Assembly (NCBI GenBank): GCA_003024175.1
Contig: MDYQ01000110.1
Coordinates: forward strand, 1-64,000
Direction: 5' to 3'
From: Planoprotostelium fungivorum
Lineage: Eukaryota > Evosea > Variosea > Cavosteliida > Cavosteliaceae
DNA length: 64,000 bases
Each line of letters starts with the position of its first letter. Within the stretch, counting starts at the first letter, position 1. The notes under the pieces are model-generated. The model was not told the DNA's origin. It saw nothing but the letters and a program-made list of their open reading frames with translations, and did no database searches. The translations under genes and the position numbers were made by a program. Positions 35,214 to 47,179 of this stretch are shown one piece after another.

Positions 35214-37037
35214 ATGAGCGACAAAGTCCAAACACAGAATCGAATCTATTTCTTAGATGGCCTGAGAGGATGGGCCGCTTTCTTCGTCATGTTCCACCAT
35301 ATTGGAATGATGTTGGAGCCAAATCTCTTCTTTCCCCTCCGATCAGTCAACTCACAACGATTCCCTGAAGCAAGTTGGTTCGTTGGTTTCTAACGAGCTA
35401 CACACCATCTGATCTCAATCAGGTGGAGGAATGCGACGCCTCTATGGCATTTCACGATGGGCCACACGTGTGTCCTCATCTTCTTTATTCTATCGGGAAG
35501 ATCACTCTTGCTAGCCGCCATCTCACACAACTCAATTGAGTCCATTCCAGCATCGTGTGTCCGAAGGTTTCCGAGGATCTATATACCAGTCTATGCATCC
35601 ATATTATTCGCAGCCTTCTTCAGTCGCTCAGGTCTGGTACCAGATCCCAAGAAGGTGGCTCAGATCTCTATGAACGATTGGATGATGAAACGATCGGTCA
35701 ATGCGGAGCTGTGGGTGATACCTCCACATCTTCGACTCATCAAACGCAGTTACGTCGACCTGTGGAACAATTTTCTCTCATCGCTGATCACTTTCATCGG
35801 ACCCGGTTCCCCTTATCCAGAGGTGTAACATCATCTCCCTCCATTGTATCCCATCGTCTGATGACAGTGATTGAAATGTCCCATAGGTGGCTGCGGGTGT
35901 CCTCTGGACCATCAACACCGAGATGTGGGGATCACTGATGACTTACGGAGTGGGCGCCATCCTTCTCACTTTTCGTCACCGTAGAATGTTATTCGCAAAC
36001 TTTGTCCTCTTCTATTCCATCGTCTTCGCAAGGAACTATGGTCTCTTCACCATCGGTCTGTGGTTCTGCTTCGCAGCACAGGAAGGTTATTTCAAGTTTC
36101 AGAGGTTGTGGGTGTCCCTGTCACTGCAGTTGTTTCTGGTCTCCTTCCTCTGCATCGGAACGATGGGACCGCAGGGCCCGGGCTATTCATTGACGGAGTC
36201 GATCCATCGTATACTGATCAAGTCACAAGTGAGTAATCGGATCTCACCGTATACATCTCATCATCTGGATCGTGTTGGATGACGATGATTAGATGGGAGG
36301 TGATTGGAAGATGGGTACGTTCAAATGGCCTCACGTGGAGATGTGGCTCGCAGCTATGGTCATCATACTCCTCGTAGAAGTCTCTCCCTTATTACAGAGG
36401 TCAGCCTCTCCATCTTTTATTTCATTTTATTTCTCATCCTCTGACGAGGGCCTGCAGGTTGTTGTCCACAAAATTCTCACAGTGGCTGGGTCACATCAGT
36501 TTTGGTTTATATCTCACGCACGGCACCGTGTGCACCACATACATGGCTCACACTTATCTTCGTTACAACGTGTCACCCTGGCTCGCCGGCAGCTACCTGT
36601 GGTTCTGTCTCAAACATGGATTGACCGCTATGACTCTGGCTTTCTTCGTGGCCAGTCTCTTCACTGAATTTGTCGATCAACCCTCCATCAAATTTGCGAG
36701 AAAGTTTCAACTGTGGCTGATGGAAGAACCACAACCCGTGCGGCAGCTGATCGCCGGCACGATGGATCCAAAGTTCTGGGCCAGTCTGCCCGGACGATTT
36801 GTCAGCACCATCATCACTTCGTTTAAGAGGCTGCCATTGGTGATTCGAGTTTGGATGATGGAACGATGTCTGATTGCTCATCAGGACAGCATCACGTGTC
36901 TCTTCTCTTGGAGGTGGTGGAAGAACACGACGGAAGAATGGAGCAGAGAGGTTGCCACCTACTGGCGCCAGTTGAGAGGGGACGTGAAGGGAAGGGTCAT
37001 GCTGGAGGACAAGGTCAAGAAAGAAGACAGCGTATGA
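35214..37037 (+). CDS. Acyltransferase-3 family membrane protein (OafA/NRF-6 type)
   Basis: The first exon has the family signature YFLDGLRGWAAFFVMFHHIG, a TM1 with a conserved His. Further exons give ILSGRSLLLAA and SCVRRFPRIYIPVYAS, with the RxxRiy motif. Several membrane segments follow (YGVGAILLTF, LQLFLVSFLCIG, MWLAAMVIILLVEVS). Near the C-terminus, LGHISFGLYLTHG is the characteristic late helix with a His. The cytosolic tail is basic and Trp-rich and ends KVKKEDSV at 37037. About ten TM helices are expected. Such proteins O-acetylate glycans or lipids; the substrate is unknown. Introns lie at about 35370-35425, 35826-35886, 36231-36292 and 36400-36460. Confidence 0.88.
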
Positions 37038-37091
37038 AATATAGTGTTCGTGTTAAAGAGATCTTGCATCATCCGATTGTGATGTCATTTA

Positions 37092-37856
37092 TCATCTGCA
37101 TTCGTTGAGTAGTTCTTCGTGGGCTGTGAGTTTCTCTATGTCGATCTCTTCTTCCGTCACAAACTGCTCTGACTCTCCAAAATCATCATCGTCGTCCATC
37201 ATTCTCAACAGAGGATCTTCTTCGTAGACAGGGATCAGCCATCTGTGTCGTGTGAGTTATGATGGGTGAAGATCTTCTTCACCTGTTCTCTTGATAGAAT
37301 GGGGCATTGTCTGGAACACCGTGGTGATTCTCCGATGTAAGATGAGATCTCAACTCCTGTACGTCCTTGTGTTGAGATCCACACATGCAGCAGACATTGT
37401 CTCTCATGCTCTGACGGATGAAGTTGATCATTTTGATCCAAGAGTAGAAGCCCAACTCTGATGGAATACATCAGAACATGATGTTGTGATGTTCCTCACT
37501 CTTTTCCTTCTTCAGTTGCTCGAAATCAAAGTTGTGCTCCTTTGATAGATGAACGAGTGCATCTTGCGCACTTGGTGAAACGGATGGACAAAACAGACAG
37601 ATTGTTTCTTCATCAGCCAACTCTTCCTCGAAGTCTTTCTCATCTTCCCAATCTTCCCATGCTTCTCCTCTATAAACATGTCAAAACTTTCCGTTATATT
37701 AGAGGACTCACTGTGGCTCTTCTCCCTCCTCTTCCTCCTCTCTATCTGACTCTGATGTGTAATCATCATCTGAGTGGAACTGTTGCGTGTCAATGTCTTT
37801 TACATGAGACGAGACGGTATTACCTCTTCTTTATCGTTAGAACTGAAGCTGGCCAT
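37092..37856 (-). CDS. PRMT3-type double zinc-finger protein without methyltransferase domain
   Basis: An acidic start (MASFSSNDKEE; SDREEEEGEEP; EAWEDWEDEKDFEEE) leads into a first C2H2 finger (ICLFCPSVSPSAQDALVHLS then EH). The FYSWIKMINFIRQ helix and a second finger (VCCMCGSQHKDVQELRSHL then NH) follow, then WLIPVYEEDPLLRMM and an acidic end with TGA at 37092-37094. This order, including the W.IPV.EEDPLL segment, matches the N-terminal half of PRMT3 in plants and animals. The catalytic SAM-binding half is absent, and the stop is followed by the convergent acyltransferase gene, so no exon remains to carry it. In animals this module and the related ZNF277 bind ribosomal protein uS5; a uS5 chaperone role is inference. 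Confidence 0.75.
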
Positions 37857-38070
37857 GGTTATCGCTTCCGTATGTTGCTGCCGTGAGTACTTTCCTTTCT
37901 TTTCGTGAATCGTTGTAGAAGAAGTCGATGAGATCTGTGGGTGATCTCATCTGATTTTACACACAACACCACCCCTAGACACCACCCCTATTACTATACG
38001 TCCTGTATAATACCTATACATAACAACATTAGAGACAAATTCGCTTCAACATTTCATATTGAGAGGGCTC

Positions 38071-39901
38071 ATGCTCAACCCTAAAGAGTTATCGACCCTC
38101 TTGAGCATCATCGCTGAAGATGAAAAGTCACTAGAGAATGTGTCCATCCAATTTCACAAGACTTTTCAAAAGCAGGTGATGTACCTTACACCCTCCACTC
38201 CCTTCACGTTCCATTCTTCTTTCATCATCTAGACGACATCTCATTCCATTCAGGATGTCTTCAAGGTCGAATGCTGTCTGTGCAGTCTACTGAGCGAAGG
38301 TTTAATCTTCGAGATCACACATCGCATGGTGGCTTATTATCTCTTATACGATTCCTATAGAACGGACACCTTGCATGCCAATCCATTTCTGCAGGTGATG
38401 TCTCCATCTCCGTCTGCGCCGTCGATTCACATCGGCAGCTCTTCATTCAAATACTGAAGGAACCAAATGTATCACAAGCGGAGAAGTTCTTCGTTGGGTC
38501 ATTGGCCAATGCACCATCGAAAGAGGTGAAGATGAATCCATCCATCATCGTATTTGTGATGATGACTCATCACACAACAATCGAAAGTCACACGTTACAT
38601 CTCTTCCCATGTATATCATCCACGATTCTCATCACAGACTCGACTCATCTCTCCAATCAATGTGAAACACCACCATACGATGACTCCACTACATTCACTT
38701 CTATCGAAGAGATTCACAAGAACAGTTTTCCAAAAAGAGTGCAAAGGATTTGACGAAAATCGTCGCCACGACACCGATACAGACCGACACACTGTCTCAA
38801 TCGTATCACAACCACATCAACATCCCTCCTCTATCCATCCAATTCAGAGGTATCTCTTCCATCCTGTTACCTCCCGATCGATCAACGAAGACAAAAGTAC
38901 TGGCGTGAGAGGAAAAAACATTGATTCGATTTTAAATTCGAAAGGGATTCGGAATGCATGGAAGAACTATTGAGAGAAGGTGCGAGAGACTTTGTGCCAC
39001 CGTTCGTGAGGCCTGCGCCTCCTGTCTACCCTGGTTTCCATTCAGAAGACGTGAGAGAAAAAAAGAAAAGAAGTAATTGACTCGGGAGGCAGATCAAATG
39101 GGTCACCGGTGTGTCACACTCTTTCGCGTGGGACGACAACATGTGCAAGGGCAGGTCAAATTTAGACGCGCTGCTGGAAAGAGCCTCCACGACGCCGCTC
39201 GAGCAGAGAGAGCTGCAGGTGATCGATAGACATTCAAGTCTCGCACGTCCGTCGCTCATCATCATCAGGAGGTGACTCAACTCATGAGCGAAGCTTCGAC
39301 GCAAGCTTTAGAGGTAGCTCTGTCCAGCGACCAATTGGTCGATGTCATAGAACACAATACGCAGGTCGCGGTCGGGTTCATCTTGAAGATGATGAGCACC
39401 GCCACCATAGACACGTGTGTCTTAACTTGTCTCTCTTACCAAGTTGACACGTATTCAGATACCTCGGAGCTTTGGAACGCACACAGATGAGCCTGCAGTC
39501 GATGGAGGTGAAATATCTACGTAGGAGATCAAGTTCTGAGAGGAAACAGGTGGTGAATCAACTGACGAGCACGGTGGAGCTTCCCTCTCCTTTTCTCTTA
39601 CGTTACATCAACAACTGCATCGATCAATGTCAGAGATACAAAGACAAGTTCACACAACAGAGGATGGTTCGACTCGTCTGCGTTTTCATCTCCTGCCTCG
39701 TCCGAAACAAAATCATCCAGGTCAGAAGACACGAACGCGAACGTCTATAGAACATGATTGACACGAATGCAGGTGAAAGACCTCACGCCTCCTTCTTCTT
39801 CTGTCCAGAGCTTCTGCATCGAACACTCGAAGATAAGAGAAGCAGCGAGTCTGTTTCGTCTTCTAAAAAATTTGGAGACACCGAACGGCAACGGAATATA
39901 A
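38071..39901 (+). CDS. CNOT11: CCR4-NOT complex subunit 11
   Basis: The N-terminus [20 protein letters not shown] matches CNOT11. Then come TFQKQ joined to [37 protein letters not shown] and [12 protein letters not shown]. The C-terminal DUF2363 domain includes [36 protein letters not shown] and LVRNKII. It ends with [19 protein letters not shown] and a stop at 39899-39901. CNOT11 binds CNOT10 and the CNOT1 N-terminus within the CCR4-NOT deadenylase that shortens mRNA tails. The stop is 33 bp from the stop of the convergent glycosyltransferase-like gene. Confidence 0.9.
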
Positions 39902-39934
39902 AAGAAGAAGAAATCTTTTCGATGTCTTTTTATT

Positions 39935-41774
39935 TCACGTGTCGGTGAATAGAGTTACGTTCCAGTTATCTCCTCCGCCTCTATCGTGGATGAACTCGTT
40001 CTCTTGTAGTTCTTTCCTTCTGAAGCTGACTCCTCCGTCTAAAAAGTACTGGGAAGCGTTCATCATGGAGATCTTCATTGTGATGTGATGTGATTGTCAT
40101 GAGAAAGAGAGGTGATGTGATTGATGAGACGGTGATGTGATTCGTCATTAGATCGTGATGACTCACCATGGTGATCTTCCAATTCTGAAGGTGTAGGAGA
40201 GGTTGTCTATAGTGTTCAATGTATCCCTTCTTCCCCGAATCCATCTCCACTTCCAAATTGACCCTGTATGGATTCACCACCGTCCTACGGTTGATCGGCC
40301 CCAGCGGCACATCCCTCGACAGAACCTTCGAAAGTCAACACCGACACCCTCTTTAAACCCAACACCTCCGCTCTACCGTAGTCGAACCTTCCCTCTCTGT
40401 GTTCGATGCAGGACCTCGCTGCCTGTAATATCCACCACATACCGTTACCTTCACAGCGGAAAGACAGTCTCTGCGGCCCGTGGTTCTGTATGACGTTCGT
40501 GTAATCGGGTCGAAACGGTAACTTGTGCAGGCGTAAGACTTCTCTGTCGGTGTAACGATCGGGGGCATAGATGACTGTCCTCAGTTTGTCTCCTCCTCGG
40601 ATGTCTAAATGGTAGTCCTTCCACTTTACATGTTGGAGTGCACCATACCATATGACCCATGTGAATTCGGTGGCTAAAGTGACTTGAAGGGCGTTGCTTC
40701 CTTCATCGTTGGCGCCGTAGCTGAGAAAAGATTAAAACGGAGGAAAAATCATTTTATTTTTATATCACGAGAACGTGACTCACCCCACACTCTTTTGACC
40801 ATCCTTCCTCTCCTTCTGATAATATTCCATGAAGGTGGTTGGTGTCTGCATGTCTGGTATTCTCAACCAGATCCTGTCTAATTGTGGATCGATGCGGAGG
40901 GCTGTGGACATGCCAGGCCACCATATGTTCTTCCAAGTGTATTGATCGAACGGCCGCAGGGCAATGGCGTCGTAAGTCAACAGGTGCCAGGGGAATGTCC
41001 TCATGTCTCCGATGATCATGTCCAGATCGAGACGTAACCAGTGTGTGAATTTCGTCTGACGGTCCTCCCAGTCCCAGTGATCTTCAAAGATGGAGCCGAA
41101 GGCAGGTTTTAATTCTGTCACAGCGTAGTTTCTACCACTGATCCATCTGATAGAAAGAACATGAGTCGATGATAAAGAATGTGACGTGGGTGATGACCCA
41201 CTTTTTCACTTCTTCTTTGATCTTCTGCGATTCATTCTCGTCGCACTCCCACACTTTGCACATCTTGGAAGACATGAGAGCGTAGAGGTCGTCGCTCGAC
41301 ATGCATACGTACTTGATGTTGCCATCGTATCTCGTCCCTGCCTTCTTTCCAGGACAGAATAGTTCCGTGTCTGTGACGGAAGGGATCATCATGTAGAGCT
41401 CCGGATTCCTCTTTACGCTTGCCAAAAATTGTGGCACATAATCGGGTAGCTGAATGACTTAATCGCCTGCGACGCCATGATGGTTCACTCACGTTGCCTC
41501 CCAGCCACACAGTGATACCAATGACCGATGGTTCTTTCGGTATCACACCGGCCAACGGTAACGATGCTTCCCATCGATCCGTCCAATCTAAAGGTGAAGC
41601 GTCCGAACCGTTGTGCTGCTTGGTCTTGTGAACCTCTTCCTTCGATGGTGTTGCTGCCGCCGCCTTATACGTAGTCTCCTCAGGTGATCGAAAGCTAACG
41701 GTAGAGAACAACACAAGAGCTGCTATGACTAGGATGGCCCCATATAACTTGGAGCCACCTCTTTGTTTGATCAT
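39935..41774 (-). CDS. Type II membrane glycosyltransferase-like protein
   Basis: A short cytosolic start (MIKQRGGSKLYG) is followed by one signal-anchor helix (AILVIAALVLFSTVSF) and a Ser/Thr/Lys-rich stem, typical of Golgi transferases. The lumenal part has IGITVWLGGN, YVPQFLASVKRNPELYMMIP, and THWLRLDLDMIIGDMRTFPW, with a D-x-D in the context seen in DUF6625-like nucleotide-sugar transferases. Further exons contain LTYDAIALRPF and NPYRVNLEVEMDSGKKGY. The C-terminus is NVTLFTDT at 39935. The fold assignment rests on the DxD context and membrane topology; donor and acceptor are unknown. Confidence 0.65.
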
Positions 41775-41884
41775 CGTGGCTGGCTTCCAGTTTAAAATGC
41801 GAAGAAGAGGCCCAGCTTCCGTCTACAACGCGCAGTTGAACACGAAAAGATTTCATCATCATCCAACTCAACCATAAGAGAGGC

Positions 41885-42521
41885 ATGTCTGTGACAGGTG
41901 AGGAGGAGACATTGGAGAGTCTCCATTTGATCTCATGCGTGCAGTTCCTAGAAATTTTAGACTCTTGGAGGAGTTAGATAAGGGAGAGAAGGGCATCGGA
42001 GATGGAACGGTGAATCATGCATTCGTCCCGTGATTTTATTTCTCACCGTCTCGTAGGTCAGTTACGGTTTAGAGGATGCAGAAGATTTACTTCTGACGAA
42101 CTGGATCGGCACCATCATTGGTCCCAGCTCCGTGAGTTCTTTCATCGTCTATCACTCACTCATCCATTGTATAGACTGTTCACGACGGTCGTATCTACAG
42201 CGTCAAGATCAGCTGCGGAGAGAACTACCCAAATTGGGCTCCTGTCGTTCGTTTCACTTCAAAGATCAACCTCACTTGTGTCAACCAACACAATGGACTG
42301 GTGAGTCTCCAATGCCACCTCTCGTTTGTCATACTGATACAAATCGTGACCATTTGGAGATTTGAAATGACAATGAACAGGTAGAGCCCAGCAAGTTTCC
42401 CATCTTGAACAACTGGAGGAACACGTACACGCTCGAGACCGTTCTGGTCGAGTTGAAGAAGGAGATGATCTCCCCACAGAACAAGAAGTTGCCTCAACCT
42501 CCCGAGGGAGCCAGATTCTGA
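41885..42521 (+). CDS. UBE2V: Ubiquitin-conjugating enzyme variant (UEV, MMS2/UBE2V)
   Basis: MSVT splices in phase to [19 protein letters not shown]. Exons then give [59 protein letters not shown] and the end [11 protein letters not shown]. This is the UEV fold with the family-specific C-terminus. The usual E2 HPN...C active-site loop is replaced by [11 protein letters not shown], as in MMS2, so it is inactive alone. With UBC13 it builds K63-linked ubiquitin chains in DNA-damage tolerance and signalling. The stop is at 42519-42521. Confidence 0.93.
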
Positions 42522-42810
42522 ACAAGATAAAATTCTTTTTGTGATTTATCCTCTCATTTCATCGTAGCATGTATGCATGCAGGTGATCCAGATATGAGTC
42601 ATCACATCCAGGACGTATCGCGTCAAAACAGAATGCATCGGCTATAAACAAGAATCAAAATAGATGCGACAATATTTCCTTCAGATGGACATCTTAATTG
42701 TACATCGTTGTTCATCTTGATGCTTCTTGCAAACTTTTGGGTCGAATTTCTATCGGACCAAATATTTGAACCCCACTAAAAATAACCTGAATCTGAAATT
42801 CAACACAAAG

Positions 42811-45184
42811 ATGCTCAGCACAGGGATCGGGGGACAGACTATCTATAATCGTAAAGTCAACGAGGGAGCGTGGACGCAGACGGTCTACAATCTGATCAGC
42901 GAGGCCAAGTATCAGGATGCCGTCAATCTCTTGGAACATCAGCTGACTGCCTTCCCTCTAAATCGAGCTGCTCTCTCGATATTGGCGTGGTGTTACTACT
43001 ATCTGCAAGATTTCGGTCTTGCTGCGGAGAAGTATGAAAAATTGGTCAGGGCTTACCCTGAAGTCACAGAGTACAAAGTCTTATTCATCCAAACATTGTA
43101 TAAATCAGGAAACTATCAAGAAGCACAGCAGGCGGCTCTCGCATTGGAGGACTCTCAGTATGCACCGAGAGTGAGCGATCGGCATTCGTGACGATTCGCT
43201 CATTCGATGTAGGTCTTAAAGATGCAAGCTTATGTACAATACGAACAGAACGATTCCGCAGGAGCAAAAACATTCTTAGACCAGTGTTCACCCACAGACG
43301 GTGATGTGATAATGAACGTCGCATGTCTCTTATTCAGGGTGATGAGATCGATCACCATCCGTTCATTCGTGACCATCCACAGGAAAAGAAATACGAAGAT
43401 GCACGACAGAAGTTCACCGATGCGTTAAACACATACGGATTCCGACCTTCCATCGCGTACAACATCGCCTTGTGTTACTACAATCTGAAACAGTACTCCC
43501 TGGCTCGAAAATACATCATCGAGATCATCGACAAGGGAATCAAAGAACATCCGGAGCTGGGCATCGGGAGCTCATCTGAACCAGGATCAGAGGTCCGTAG
43601 TGTGGGAAATACGCTCACTCTCAAAGAGACAGCATTGGTGGAAGCGTTCAATCTGAAGGCAGCCATCGAGTACGAGATGAAGAACTGTGAGCACCGCGAT
43701 GATCGTGTATGGAATCTCATCAATACAGACGAGGCCGCTAAAGAGTCACTGAATGACATGCCACCCCGTTTGGAGGCAGAATTGGATCCAGTCACTCTCC
43801 ACAACGTCGCTCTCATGCACATGGATGACAACCCGAACGAGCACCTTCCCAAGTTGAATTTCCTCCTCAGTGCCCCCTCCAGCCCTCCACAGACATTTGC
43901 CAATCTCCTCTTGGTCTACTGCAGGTTCCAATACTTTGAAATTGCTGCAGACGTTCTCGCAGAGAACTCGCACTTGACGTACACTCTATTAGACCCGGTG
44001 AGTCGACCGTTTCTGTTGATCATCGTGAACGTCCTCTCACCTTCACCAGAGTCTCTACGCATTCTTGGATGCTCTCATCATGCAGCAGACGTCACCCGAG
44101 GAGGCTTATCGTAAATTCGACGAGCTGGCTCAGAAGCACATCGAAATCCTTCGCAAGCTGACGAAACAAGTTCAAGACGCCCACAACAACCGCGACGAAG
44201 TCCAAACGAAGGCGGCCATGAAAGAGTTTGACGAAGCCCTCGAGAGGTACATCCCAGTTCTGATGGGCCAGGCGAAGATCTATTGGGACATGGAGAACTA
44301 CGCACAAGTTGGCAAGCTCTTCCGCACTACGATGGACTTTTGCAACGACCATGACGTGTGGAAGTTGAACGTGGCTCACGTCTTCTTCATGCAGGAGGGT
44401 CGATTCAAGGATGCCATTCGATATTACGAGCCCATCGTGAAGAAGCACTTGGACAACGTGAGTGGGGGAAGAGGGAGAGGAATTGACCAGTGACAGTTGC
44501 TCAACGTGCAGGCCATCGTGTTGGCGAACCTCTGTGTGTCTTACATCATGACGAGTCAGAATGACGAGGCGGAGGAGCTGATGAGAAAGATCGAGAAAGA
44601 GGAAGAGAGGTGACAATCGTGGCTCATCGCAAGTCTCATGAAGGTTTCAGAGTGGCATACCAAGATCCAGAGAAGAAGACGTACCACTTGTGCATCGTCA
44701 ACTTGGTCATCGGTACCCTGTATTGTGCGAAACAAGTGAGCATCTGGATGAGGTGATGAAGATGATCTAACCGATTCAGAATTTTGAGTTTGGTATCGTG
44801 CGAACGATGAAGAGTCTGGAACCATTCCAGAAGAAGGTGAGGACGACTGATGAGATCATGTGATCTGATGTCTTCAGTTGGACACGGATACATGGTTCTA
44901 CGCCAAACGTTGTTTCCTCTTTTTGATCGAGAATCTGGTCAAGCAGGTGAGCCAACACCCGTCGCGATGAGAATCTGATCGACCTTCAGATGATCATCAT
45001 CAAGGACACGATATACAAGGACATCCTGCAATTCTTAGATGCTTGTGACAAACATGGAAAGAATATTCCAACCGTGATCTCTCATCTTCCAGAAGAGATG
45101 GGCGGTGGTCTGATGGAAAACAACACAGTCAGCTACGAGGCCAGAAGAATCAAGGCCGTCTTCCTGAAATTAAGAGATTGGTGA
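42811..45184 (+). CDS. TTC30: Intraflagellar transport protein IFT70 (TTC30)
   Basis: A TPR solenoid aligns from end to end with IFT70. Landmarks are AILSILAWCYYYLQDFGLAA-type repeats near the start; VRSVGNTLTLKETALVEAFN and LKAAIEYEMKN; NDMPPRLEAELDPVTLHNVA; PQTFANLLLVYCRFQYFEIA; FCNDHDVWKLNVAHVFFMQE; LANLCVSYIMTSQNDEAEEL; YHLCIVNLVIGTLYCAK; FWYAKRC-type text; and the C-terminus VSYEARRIKAVFLKLRDW. IFT70 is a subunit of the IFT-B core and binds IFT52/IFT88 in the cilium, so the organism has or had a cilium. TPR proteins such as SRP72 were considered, but these blocks are IFT70-specific. Introns are mostly 40-60 nt. Confidence 0.96.
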
Positions 45185-45279
45185 TAAAGAGATTTTATTT
45201 CGGTTTCTCTCTTCCTCGATGATATGATGCACAACGTCTCTTTTTACAGGTCTCCTCTTTCGCATACAACGTGATGTCT

Positions 45280-46761
45280 TCATCGCTTTGGCAGGTTGAC
45301 AAAGTTGGCGGGAAACAGTCCTCTCCTTCCATTACTTGTCTCTCCTGTTTCATCTCAGTATCCATACATCCTCTATTGTCATCACCTTCCCACCAATCAG
45401 GGAACGGCTGTCCGATGATCTTCACTGTCTCTCCCTTCTGTAACGGTAACTCTCTCTCTCCCTCGGGTGCAAAGTCTTGCACAGCGACGGCGGTTTCACA
45501 TTCTTCTTCTTCTCCCTCTTTAATTTCCACGTAGGTGCCGTTCGCGAGACCCTCGCGGATCATCAATCTGATATGACATGTCAATCATTGAGAACATGTG
45601 ATGTCGTGTCGTCACCTTCTCTGTTGAATGGCCGACCATATTTTAGCCAACACCACAGGTAGTCCGATGATGGAAAAGAAGATGGCGATGAGAGAAGATG
45701 GCTTCCAGCCACCTTTCGTTGCGGTTTGAAACTCTGACACGTCGAAAGAGTTGCCCTTCAGACCTCCATGAGTGACTCTCTTGACTCTGGGTGTGCCCAG
45801 AATAAACCGAATAAAAGCGGAGAAGGGGGACATGATGAGCTTGACGATGGCGAATGTCTTTAGGATGTGGAAAAACTCTCCAGCTACGTCTACGAATCTC
45901 ATGACGGAGCCGAGGGTGCCGTTCATGGCATCGACGTTCATGTCCAAGAGGCGTGAGAACGATGTGAAAGACTCGACGGCGGTGACAAATCGATCCATGT
46001 GTCTCAGACCCGAGTGAAGCATGCCTGGTTCTCCCATCATGCCGCCTCCTGTGATGGTGAGATCGAGAAATAATCAGTGATGATATATGCATGTCCAATG
46101 GCGATTCTCAATGATATTCACCTCCATAACCACCCATTCCGGATCCGTAGCCACCTCCATATCGAGACATACCATAGCCTGTTGATTGGTCTTGAGCTTG
46201 TGTGAACAGAAAAAACTAAATTTCAACTCACCTCCATAACCACCCATTCCCCCGTAGGATGAGCCGTATGATGAACCATATCTTGAACCATATCCTCCTC
46301 CATACGATGATCCTATTATTATCAGATCAGATACGGTCAACGACACTCTAAAAGTCGAACATGCAGCGTGAAAAATCACTTACCATATCCTCCTCCATAT
46401 GAGCTTCCAAGACCTCCATAGGAGCTACCGCCATACGAACTGCCCCCATACGAACTACCATAAGAGCTACCATAAGTGCTCCCTCCCAAGCCTCCATATC
46501 GGCTGCCCATCGTCGACGAATAAGGTGAATTGCTGGCCATTCCTGGTCGAGGTGGAACCGATAATGCAGAACCGGTCGCGGAAGATCCTCTCAAATGCAT
46601 TGCATTAGCGGCACTGCTGGCTGCCCCAGGTACATCCGGTACATCGGGGGCCAATCTTCCATTCGCCACGCTCGAAGATACTTGAAATGCGCCTGACGAT
46701 GCCGCGCCACCTCTAGCTCCTTGCCATGGCTTCGGTCTTCCTGCGGTCGTTGCGGTTGCCA
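45280..46761 (-). CDS. PEX13: Peroxin 13, peroxisomal docking protein
   Basis: The start MATATTAGRPKPWQGAR gives the typical PEX13 opening (Pro/Lys-PW). A long Gly/Tyr/Ser-rich region of YGSSYGG-type repeats follows. Two membrane-associated segments flank a conserved block (RHMDRFVTAVESFTSFSRLL; GSVMRFVDVAGEFFHILKTF; SLIAIFFSIIGLPVVLAKIW). The C-terminal SH3 domain is AVAVQDFAPEGERELPLQKG, PDWWEG, then, across a GT-AG intron, ETSNGRRGLFPANFVNLPKR and TGA at 45280-45282. PEX13 forms the docking and translocation gate with PEX14/PEX5; the YG-rich region is known to make a hydrogel-like meshwork in the pore. It faces IFT70 convergently with about 95 bp between stops. Confidence 0.93.
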
Positions 46762-47179
46762 TGTTCTCCTCTAAGATATCGAATGAGGATGATGTGCAGC
46801 CGTGGAGTTGGAAAGTTGTTACAGCAGTGGGAACCGGAGGAATTCCGGATGTGCGGAGAAATCGGATATTTTGTATTTGTAGATGCCGGCCCGAAGCAAT
46901 GAAGACATGATGTTGTTGCAATGAATCGGATTAGATGAGCTCATCTTGATCGTGGATGTGTATAAAAGGTAAAGTGTTCGATTCATCTTTTTATCAGTAC
47001 GGCATGGCATGATTAGGCTTCTACGCTGCTCCGCTCTTGGTTCAGCACTTCCATATGAACATCCGTATGTTTTTCAGATGACGTCGATGATGTTCCCGTG
47101 TCCGTGTTCAACGTTAACATCCTCTTCCACTTTGTGATTGGGATGTAGATCTACGATTTTTAGCACCGACAATGTCTTC
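46762..47179. promoter_or_regulatory. Upstream region of PEX13 / 3' flank of membrane protein gene
   Basis: This is a 418-bp spacer between two same-strand genes. The open frame extends upstream of the PEX13 ATG but gives no conserved protein. It probably holds the PEX13 promoter and leader. Confidence 0.35.

Noticed and set aside
44092-44616. Minus-strand 174-codon open frame
   Set aside because: Antisense of IFT70 exons whose protein is conserved; codon bias alone explains the open frame.
42811-45184. SRP72 or another generic TPR protein
   Set aside because: Several blocks (VRSVGNTL, NDMPPRLEAELDPVTLHN, FCNDHDVWKLNVAHV) are specific to IFT70/TTC30.
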